This document shows positions 58,747-64,000 of a stretch of DNA of 64,000 bases, in pieces. Position 1 is the stretch's first letter. Each line of letters opens with the position of its first letter. Source of the stretch: Streptomyces rubiginosohelvolus (GTDB lineage: Bacteria; Actinomycetota; Actinomycetes; Streptomycetales; Streptomycetaceae); the NCBI RefSeq assembly GCF_014649875.1, contig NZ_BMTW01000002.1, positions 62,001 through 126,000 of the forward strand, read 5' to 3'. The notes below the pieces were generated by a model. That model did no database searches, was not told the origin of the DNA, and saw only the letters and a list, made by a program, of their open reading frames with translations. The position numbers were made by a program, and so were the translations under genes.

Positions 58747-59307
58747 TCAGGAGAGGCGCTTGCGGGCGGCCTCGACGGAGTGCGTGACGCTGTCGACGGT
58801 CGTGCCCGCCGCATTCCCCACCTGGTGGGAGACGGCATGGGCACGGTGGCTGACCGCGTCGGACGCGTGGGCCGCCGTCCGACGGGTCCGGTACGCGAGC
58901 GAGGGCTTGCCGTGGGTGTCGGCCGCGGCGATCAGCAGCCCGCCGAGCAGGGACAGGTCGGTGAGGAGGTCCACGCGCCGCGCCCCGGAACCGTCGTCCG
59001 GCCCGCGGCCGCCGGCCGTGAGGGCGGAGGACACCAGGGTGACCGCGAGGGCCGCGGACGCCAGCCGGGGCGCGCGCCCCAGGGCGAGCAGGGCACCGGC
59101 CCCGAGCTGCACCGCGCCCTGGAGGCGGACGAGCTGCTCGGGATCCTCGGGCAGGAACGGGAGGCGCGTGGCGAGTGCGGGGGCCTCCCGCTCACCCCGG
59201 GCGTCCTCCGGCGGGTCGGGGAGGGCGGGATCGCGGACCGCCGCGATCCCGTCACGGATGAATTTCGCGGCCAGCAGGGGCCGGGCGACTCTGCGCAGAA
59301 CAGCCAT
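58747..59307 (-). CDS. DoxX-family membrane protein
   Basis: 186 aa from MAVLRRVARPLLAAKFIRDGIAAVRDP at 59307. Hydrophobic helices are near residues 65-85, 88-105 and 118-135, with family-type spacing (QLGAGALLALGRAPRLASAALAVTLVSSAL). The C-terminal 45 residues are soluble and Ala/His/Ser-rich. DoxX relatives act in quinone-linked redox at the membrane, but most are uncharacterised. The region upstream is shared with the divergent membrane-protein gene at 59504. Confidence 0.82.
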   Translation of the reverse strand: MAVLRRVARPLLAAKFIRDGIAAVRDPALPDPPEDARGEREAPALATRLPFLPEDPEQLVRLQGAVQLGAGALLALGRAPRLASAALAVTLVSSALTAGGRGPDDGSGARRVDLLTDLSLLGGLLIAAADTHGKPSLAYRTRRTAAHASDAVSHRAHAVSHQVGNAAGTTVDSVTHSVEAARKRLS

Positions 59308-59503
59308 GTCCGTCCGTTGCCCCGTCCTGCCCGGACCACACACCTCGCCGTACCGGCGTACTCCGGGATGGGGACGGCCGATCGGCGGTCGGCAGGTGTC
59401 GTACGGGCAGAGCGCGGGAACCCGTGGTCCGTCGCGACGACGCCTACGCGTCGACGCCTGGATACCGATGGACGCACGTCGGTGGATACCTGAGGAGGAC
59501 GCG

Positions 59504-59881
59504 GTGGGAGCTTGGCCGGTGCGGTGGGCGGGTGCGGCGACCGCCGCCTACGGGGTGGGCATTCTGGTACGCCCGGCGCTGATGGCCCGCCCGTGCGGCC
59601 TGGACGACGAGGACGGGTCCGTGCCGGCGGCGACCGCGCTGCTGATCCGCGCCGTCGGAGCCAGGGACCTCGCGAGCGGGCTCGCCATGCTGGCAGCGAA
59701 GGAGGGCTCGGCGCTGCGGGCGGCGACCGTGTGCAGGGTCGCGTCCGACCTCGGTGACGCGGTGCTCTTCGGTACGCAGCTCCCCGATCCGGCCGCTCGG
59801 CGGAAGGCCGCCGCGGTCGCGGGAGGCTGGGGCGCGCTGTGCGCGGTGGCGGGCCTGGTGTCGCGGAGCGTACGGAAATAG
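59504..59881 (+). CDS. Small membrane protein, possibly DUF4267
   Basis: 125 aa from a GTG at 59504, chosen because GAGGAGG lies 5 nt upstream; a longer frame from ATG 59468 has no such site. Three or four hydrophobic helices (AGAATAAYGVGILVRPALM; ATALLIRAVGARDLASGLAML; AAAVAGGWGALCAVAGLV). The RAVGARDLASG motif is common in DUF4267-type proteins. Function is unknown. Confidence 0.7.
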   Translation: MGAWPVRWAGAATAAYGVGILVRPALMARPCGLDDEDGSVPAATALLIRAVGARDLASGLAMLAAKEGSALRAATVCRVASDLGDAVLFGTQLPDPAARRKAAAVAGGWGALCAVAGLVSRSVRK

Positions 59882-59901
59882 GGAGAGGGCCGAAGGGAGC
59901 A

Positions 59902-59930
59902 GGGGGCCCGCTCGACCGGAGCGGCCCCCC
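59902..59930 (+). terminator. Terminator after small membrane protein
   Basis: A 12-position stem with one mismatch (59902-59913 with 59919-59930), followed by GCATTCTTAT. Confidence 0.6.
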
Positions 59931-59963
59931 GCATTCTTATGCTCATCACGCCTTTTCGTATGA

Positions 59964-59991
59964 CCTCGCGGGGAATGACGATTCCGCGAGG
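59964..59991. repeat. 8-bp inverted repeat upstream of sigma factor gene
   Basis: CCTCGCGG (59964-59971) pairs with CCGCGAGG (59984-59991); an inner GGAAT/ATTCC can also pair. It is either a second terminator or a site in the sigma gene promoter region. Confidence 0.4.
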
Positions 59992-60065
59992 CACCGCACT
60001 CAACCCCCCTCCGGGACATGTAGGTTCACGGTGAAAATGTTCGCCACGCCGCCCGGAAAGGTGCC

Positions 60066-60920
60066 ATGAGGGCTCTTATCGGAATCTCTGCGACAGCTCC
60101 GACAGCAGGGAATGATTTTCCAGCCGGTCAGGAACGGATGGACCACCCGTCGGCAGACGCGCGGGAAATCAGCCGACTGCTCTTCGAACAGCTCGCCGAC
60201 CTGGAGGAGGGAACAGCCGCATTCCAGTACGCCCGCAACACGCTCGTCGAGGCACACATGCACTTGGTGCGCTATGCGGCCAGGCGATATCGCACGCTGC
60301 GGAACGGGCAGTTCGAAGATGTCCTGCAAGTGGGCACCATCGGTCTCATCAAAGCCATCGAACGCTTCGAGCTCGCGCGCCAAGTGGAATTCCCCGCGTT
60401 CGCTCTCCCCTATATCAGCGGCGAGATCAAGCGGCTCTTCCGGGACACCACCTGGTCCGTACAGGTTCCCCGGCGGCTCAAGGAACTGAGGTCCGCGGTC
60501 GAGGCCGGCCACGAGGATCTGGCGGCGCGTCTCGACCGCTCCCCCACCCGTGCGGAACTGGCCCGTCATCTGGGCCTGCCCAGGGAAGAGGTGGCCGAGG
60601 CCGAGATCGCCGCGAACGGCTACAACGCCGGGTCCCTCGACGCCCCCCTGCGCAACGACTCCGATTCCGGGGGGCCCGCGCCGGCCTGGTCCGACATCCT
60701 GAGGGACGAGGACGGCCGACTGGAGCGCGTGGAGGATCTGCACGCCCTGGCGCCCCTGCTGGCCGCGCTCGACGACCGCCGGCGCACGGTGCTGGAACTC
60801 CGCTACGGCCAGGAGCTGACCCAGGCGCAGATCGGCGCCCGGCTCGGCGTCTCGCAGATGCACGTCTCCCGCATTCTGAGGAGCACCCTCGCGGAACTGC
60901 GGGCCGGAATGCTCTGCTGA
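60066..60920 (+). CDS. SigB/SigF/SigG-type RNA polymerase sigma factor
   Basis: 284 aa from ATG 60066 with GGAAAGGT upstream. Region 2 is LVRYAARRYRTLRNGQFEDVLQVGTIGLIKAIERFELARQVEFPAFALPYISGEIKRLFRDTTWSVQVPRRLKEL. Region 3 lies at about 165-190. The region 4 HTH is at about 245-275 (GQELTQAQIGARLGVSQMHVSRILRS). Size and sequence fit the stress and sporulation sigma family of Streptomyces (SigB, F, G, H and relatives). No anti-sigma gene is adjacent. The exact paralogue cannot be named. Confidence 0.92.
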   Translation: MRALIGISATAPTAGNDFPAGQERMDHPSADAREISRLLFEQLADLEEGTAAFQYARNTLVEAHMHLVRYAARRYRTLRNGQFEDVLQVGTIGLIKAIERFELARQVEFPAFALPYISGEIKRLFRDTTWSVQVPRRLKELRSAVEAGHEDLAARLDRSPTRAELARHLGLPREEVAEAEIAANGYNAGSLDAPLRNDSDSGGPAPAWSDILRDEDGRLERVEDLHALAPLLAALDDRRRTVLELRYGQELTQAQIGARLGVSQMHVSRILRSTLAELRAGMLC

Positions 60921-60947
60921 GCCGTCCCGGCCCCCGCCGGAAGCGAA

Positions 60948-60983
60948 GGAGGGTGGTGCTGCGCCGACACGGCACCACCCTCC
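60948..60983 (+). terminator. Terminator after sigma factor gene
   Basis: A 12-bp perfect stem (60948-60959 with 60972-60983) with a 12-nt loop, followed by ATGCTTCTT, 27 bp after the stop. Confidence 0.8.
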
Positions 60984-61068
60984 ATGCTTCTTCACACCGG
61001 GCGGCCGGATCAGGTCCGGCACCCAGTGTCCTCCCACTCTCGTACGGGCCCGATGCGCATCGCCAGAG

Positions 61069-61084
61069 TTGCAAAGGGTTGCAA
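61069..61084. promoter_or_regulatory. Two TTGCAA palindromes one helical turn apart
   Basis: TTGCAA at 61069-61074 and 61079-61084, centres 10 bp apart, 79 bp before the GAF regulator start. The spacing on one DNA face suggests an operator, perhaps autoregulatory. Confidence 0.4.
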
Positions 61085-61162
61085 CCATTGTGTGGACTGC
61101 TCCGCAACCGGCCCTGGTGAACGGCAGGATGGGCGGGGAAGCGTTCGGGGGGAACGGGGACC

Positions 61163-62461
61163 ATGACGGAGACAGGTTCGGCGGGGGTGCTGCGGGTGAC
61201 GGGCCAGGGGGCGGGCCGCCAGGCCACCCGGTTGCTCCATCGGGCGCGGGAGGCCCGGCTCGCGGGCGAGCCGTCCGGTGTCGCGCCCCGGGCGGAGATC
61301 GACGCCTCCTGGGACCGGGTGGTGCGCAGCGGCATCGATCCCGACCAGTCGCCGGAGAGCGAGCTGCTGGAGGCGGACGAGATCGAGCACCGGCGGCGCA
61401 GCACGGCGCTCGGCGAACTGATGCCGTTCCTGCGGGCGGGACTGGCCTCGATCGCGGACGCCGCGCAGCAGATCATGGTGGTGACCGACACCGAGGGCCG
61501 GGTGCTGTGGCGGCAGGGCAACACGGGGGTGCTGCGCCGGGCCCACGACATCTGCCTGGAGGAAGGCGCGGCCTGGGCCGAGGCGGCGACCGGGACGAAC
61601 GCGATCGGGACGGCGCTGGCCGCCCGGGTCCCCGTCCAGGTGCACTCCGCCGAGCACTTCATCCGGGCGCTGCACGGCTGGACCTGTGCGGCGGCCCCGG
61701 TGCGGGATCCGCGCGACGGGCGGCTGATCGGGATCGTCGACATCAGCGGTCCCGCGTCCACCTTCCATCCGGCGACGCTGGCCCTGGTCGACTCGGTGGC
61801 CCGGCTCGCCGAGGGTGAGATCCGCACCCGGCACCTGGCGGAGATCGAGCGGCTGCGCGCGGTGGCCGCGCCGATCCTGTGCCGGATCGGCGGGCGGGCG
61901 CTGGCGGTGGACGTGCACGGGCGGCTGGCGGCGGTGACCGGGATGCCTCCGGTGGACCGGCTGCCGCTGCCGAAGTCGCTGCGGCAGGGTCCGGTGTGGC
62001 TGCCCTCGCTGGGCATGTGCCAGGTCGAGCCGCTGCCGGGCGGCTGGCTGGTGCAGGTGGACGACGTCGGGACGACGGCGGGGGCGCCGCGCCGGGTGGT
62101 GCTGGACCTGAGCCGGCCCCGGGCGCTCGCCGTGCATCTGACGGGGCCGCTGGGCAGCGTGAAGCAGCGGCTCTCGCCGCGCCACGCGGAGCTGCTGTAC
62201 GCGCTGGCGGTGCACCGGCAGGGGCGGACGGCTTCGGAGCTGGCGCGGGACATCTTCGGGGACGCGACCCGGACGGTGACGGTCCGGGCCGAGATCTCCC
62301 GGCTGCGGCGGCATCTGGCGGAGGTCCTGGCCCACCGCCCGTACCGCTTCGGGGACGGGGTGGAGGTGGAGGTGATCCATCCGGAGCACGGCGCGGATCT
62401 GCTGCCGCACTCCCTGGCACCGGTGGTGGCGGAGGCCCGCAGGGCGGCCCGGGCCACCTGA
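61163..62461 (+). CDS. GAF-domain transcriptional regulator (AcoR-like, without AAA+ domain)
   Basis: 432 aa. The N-terminal helical part and a GAF domain occupy about 85-225 (AQQIMVVTDTEGRVLWRQGN; EEGAAWAEAATGTNAIGTALA; HFIRALHGWTCAAAPVRDP), as in AcoR-type acetoin/alcohol regulators. The sigma-54 AAA+ domain of AcoR is absent. Instead the C-terminus has a winged-helix-like segment (LSPRHAELLYALAVHRQGRTASELARDIFGDATRTVTVRAEISRLRRHL). Such shortened forms in Streptomyces often sit near aldehyde dehydrogenase genes; none is adjacent here. Confidence 0.85.
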   Translation: MTETGSAGVLRVTGQGAGRQATRLLHRAREARLAGEPSGVAPRAEIDASWDRVVRSGIDPDQSPESELLEADEIEHRRRSTALGELMPFLRAGLASIADAAQQIMVVTDTEGRVLWRQGNTGVLRRAHDICLEEGAAWAEAATGTNAIGTALAARVPVQVHSAEHFIRALHGWTCAAAPVRDPRDGRLIGIVDISGPASTFHPATLALVDSVARLAEGEIRTRHLAEIERLRAVAAPILCRIGGRALAVDVHGRLAAVTGMPPVDRLPLPKSLRQGPVWLPSLGMCQVEPLPGGWLVQVDDVGTTAGAPRRVVLDLSRPRALAVHLTGPLGSVKQRLSPRHAELLYALAVHRQGRTASELARDIFGDATRTVTVRAEISRLRRHLAEVLAHRPYRFGDGVEVEVIHPEHGADLLPHSLAPVVAEARRAARAT

Positions 62462-62543
62462 GAGAGGCCGCTGCGGCGCGTGCGGGCGGTCCGGGGCGGG
62501 GCCGCTGTGCGCCGGTGTCCGGCTCCATGGTTTTCTGGCCGTC

Positions 62544-63140
62544 ATGAGCGACATCCCGCAGCCCGCAGCGCCGACCACCGAGGTGACCGTCTGGTCCCTG
62601 GAGCAGACATCGCCCGCCGACCTCCGCCCGGCGCGCGCGCCCGAGGGGGATGTCCGCATCGTCCGGTCCGAGGTTCCGCTGCCGGAGTTCAGCCGCTTCC
62701 TCTACTCCGCGGTGGGCGGGGACATCCGGTGGACCGACCGGCTGAGCCTGACGTACGCCCAGTGGCAGGAGGTCCTGGAGCGGCCCGGCGCGGAGACGTG
62801 GGTGGCGTACGAGAACGGGACGCCTGCGGGGTACGTCGAGCTGGACCCGCAGGACGACGGCGTGGTCGAGATCATGTACTTCGGGCTGATCCCCGCGTTC
62901 CGGGGGCGGCGGATCGGCGGCCACCTCCTCAGTCACGGTGTGGCGCGCGCCTGGGACCTGGCGGAGCGCTGGCCGGGGAGGCCGGCGACGAAGCGGGTGT
63001 GGCTGCACACCTGCTCCAAGGACGGGCCGCACGCCATGGACAACTACCTGCGGCGCGGCTTCCGGCTCTTCGACACGAAGACCGAGGTGGAACCGGAGGT
63101 GGCGACGCCCGGTCCGTGGCCGGGGGCGTACGCCTCCTGA
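62544..63140 (+). CDS. GNAT-family N-acetyltransferase
   Basis: 198 aa. The acetyl-CoA site is in VVEIMYFGLIPAFRGRRIGGHLLSHGVARAW (about residues 112-140, with R-G-R-R-I-G). The N-terminal 60 residues are less conserved. No ribosome site is obvious; TTTTCT lies 7 nt before the ATG, so a leaderless message is possible. The substrate is unknown. A classic terminator follows. Confidence 0.87.
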   Translation: MSDIPQPAAPTTEVTVWSLEQTSPADLRPARAPEGDVRIVRSEVPLPEFSRFLYSAVGGDIRWTDRLSLTYAQWQEVLERPGAETWVAYENGTPAGYVELDPQDDGVVEIMYFGLIPAFRGRRIGGHLLSHGVARAWDLAERWPGRPATKRVWLHTCSKDGPHAMDNYLRRGFRLFDTKTEVEPEVATPGPWPGAYAS

Positions 63141-63157
63141 CCGTCCGGAGGCCCGGA

Positions 63158-63179
63158 GGGGCGGTGGCATCACCGCCCC
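63158..63179 (+). terminator. Terminator after acetyltransferase
   Basis: A 9-bp perfect stem GGGGCGGTG/CACCGCCCC around GCAT, followed by a CCTTCTTC tract, 18 bp after the stop. Confidence 0.8.
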
Positions 63180-63350
63180 CTTCTTCGCGTCCCCGCATAC
63201 CGGCCTTCCGGGCCCTGCACAGGCGATTTGTCGGTAATGCCGATGAAGCACTCCGTGACCGGCACCACATCGTCCCACTCTTCGAGACCCAGCCGTCCAC
63301 ATAGCGGATAGTGGTGGACTGTCCCGAGATGCGCGTGACACGCTTCCGTC

Positions 63351-63434
63351 ATGTCTGGAACTGGAATTGCCTTGGTGAGTCGACGCCACGTCGACCTCGG
63401 CCGCATGTCCAGCGCCATCTGTCCGGCGAGCTGA
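63351..63434 (+). CDS. Sulfur-metabolism leader peptide upstream of sulfite reductase
   Basis: 27 codons, ATG 63351 to TGA 63434: opens MSGTGIALVSRRHVDLGR and ends with one Cys, ICPAS. The RRHVDLGR-x-C pattern is the short leader peptide seen before sulfite reductase and other sulfur genes in Streptomyces. It is thought to sense cysteine supply through translation of its Cys codon. It has no Shine-Dalgarno; CACGCT is 6 nt before the ATG, so the message may be leaderless. The 114-nt gap to the reductase start is short enough for attenuation; no clear terminator/antiterminator pair was found by eye. Confidence 0.8.
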   Translation: MSGTGIALVSRRHVDLGRMSSAICPAS

Positions 63435-63548
63435 GAGACCCAGCACCGCCGCACTTCTCTTACCTCTGAACCGCCTGCGCACCGCCGCGCCTCAGCGCGA
63501 GTGTGCCGCTCAGAGCCGCCCTCCCGCAGTCCCGAAGGACGTATTGCC

Positions 63549-64000
63549 ATGGCCGCTACCCCGGAACAGCCTGCGACCGCCACGCCCCGCCGCAAGGCCG
63601 GACGCCACCGTGGTGAAGGTCAGTGGGCCGTGGGCCACCACACGCCCCTCAATGGGAACGAGCAGTTCAAGAAGGACGACGACGGTCTCAACGTACGGAC
63701 ACGTATTGAGACGATCTATTCCAAGCGCGGCTTCGACTCGATCGACCCGAACGACCTGCGCGGACGCATGCGCTGGTGGGGTCTTTACACACAGCGCAAG
63801 CCCGGCATCGACGGCGGCAAGACCGCCGTGCTGGAGCCGGAGGAGCTGGACGACAAGTACTTCATGCTGCGGGTCCGGATCGACGGGGGCCGGCTGACCA
63901 CGCAGCAGCTGCGGGTGGTCGGGGAGATCTCGCAGGAGTTCGCGCGCGGGACCGCCGACCTCACCGACCGGCAGAACGTGCAGTACCACTGGATCCGCAT
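63549..64000 (+). CDS. sirA: Ferredoxin-dependent sulfite reductase, N-terminal part (runs off window)
   Basis: The first 150 residues are visible from ATG 63549. A basic start is followed by the sulfite/nitrite reductase ferredoxin-like half-domain: DPNDLRGRMRWWGLYTQRKPGIDGG, DDKYFMLRVRIDGGRLTTQQLRVVGEISQEFARG, then TDRQNVQYHWIR, the typical sequence at siroheme-side residues. The [4Fe-4S]/siroheme Cys motifs lie beyond the window. It reduces sulfite to sulfide for cysteine synthesis. Nitrite reductase is the alternative, but the sulfur leader peptide just upstream favours sulfite. Confidence 0.9.
   Translation, partial: MAATPEQPATATPRRKAGRHRGEGQWAVGHHTPLNGNEQFKKDDDGLNVRTRIETIYSKRGFDSIDPNDLRGRMRWWGLYTQRKPGIDGGKTAVLEPEELDDKYFMLRVRIDGGRLTTQQLRVVGEISQEFARGTADLTDRQNVQYHWIR

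Noticed and set aside
59468..59503. Longer start of the small membrane protein
   Set aside because: No ribosome site; the GTG at 59504 has GAGGAGG at proper distance.
1..64000. tRNA, rRNA, insertion sequence, prophage or attachment site
   Set aside because: None seen on reading both strands; no transposase or integrase motifs among the frames.

Overview
The window is high-GC actinobacterial DNA, almost certainly from a Streptomyces chromosome. Three rodlin genes and two chaplin genes, found only in filamentous aerial-hypha formers, make the genus call. They are supported by a DUF2637 protein, a stand-alone HATPase, a PucR/xanthine dehydrogenase block, a sporulation/stress-type sigma factor and very GC-rich codon third positions. 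I see no tRNA, rRNA, CRISPR array, insertion sequence or prophage. Genes run from edge to edge, with a cut gene at each end (a secreted nuclease on the left, ferredoxin-sulfite reductase on the right).

Layout. 1-5.9 kb: end of a secreted endonuclease; a compact ACP / ketosynthase / alpha-beta-hydrolase operon (minus) facing an F420-type oxidoreductase and a nitroreductase. 6-12.8 kb: secreted peptidoglycan amidase, two small unknown genes and a 1254-aa subtilisin-like peptidase. 12.8-21.8 kb: purine catabolism, i.e. xdhC, an NCS2 purine permease and three xanthine dehydrogenase subunits, divergent from a PucR regulator. 22-27 kb: TPR-like protein, GntR regulator, iron-box-controlled FhuF-like protein, DUF2637 protein, HATPase, secreted RNase Sa homologue. 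27-34 kb: GH38 alpha-mannosidase, pyruvate oxidase, a degenerate PP2C protein. 34-39 kb: a second 1255-aa subtilisin-like peptidase next to a TrmB/LuxR-type regulator. 39-43 kb: DUF456 protein, Ada-AlkA-like repair protein, RsgA GTPase with an upstream leader ORF, DUF5949-like protein.

43.3-47.5 kb is the hyphal surface locus: three rodlins, a small secreted protein, a short chaplin and a sortase-anchored chaplin with a PPVDE repeat. 47.6-54.6 kb holds an FAD monooxygenase and a lower beta-ketoadipate-type module (thiolase, LysR, CoA-transferase A/B, 3-hydroxyacyl-CoA dehydrogenase). 54.7-64 kb holds a VOC protein overlapping an AraC regulator, a BrkB/YihY membrane protein, an AidB-like acyl-CoA dehydrogenase, a DoxX-like protein, a SigB/F-type sigma factor, a GAF regulator, a GNAT enzyme, a cysteine-containing leader peptide and sulfite reductase.

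Items most worth a second look: the leader ORF and Shine-Dalgarno hairpin before rsgA; an AlkA domain that seems to lack the segment with the catalytic Asp; the three-rodlin locus and its single-domain anchored chaplin; the orphan ACP-KS-hydrolase operon; a 14-base motif shared by the thiolase and CoA-transferase promoters; and a recurring TASSGT hexamer 6-7 nt before start codons, which suggests leaderless transcripts. All function calls rest on motif recognition by eye; no database search was run.
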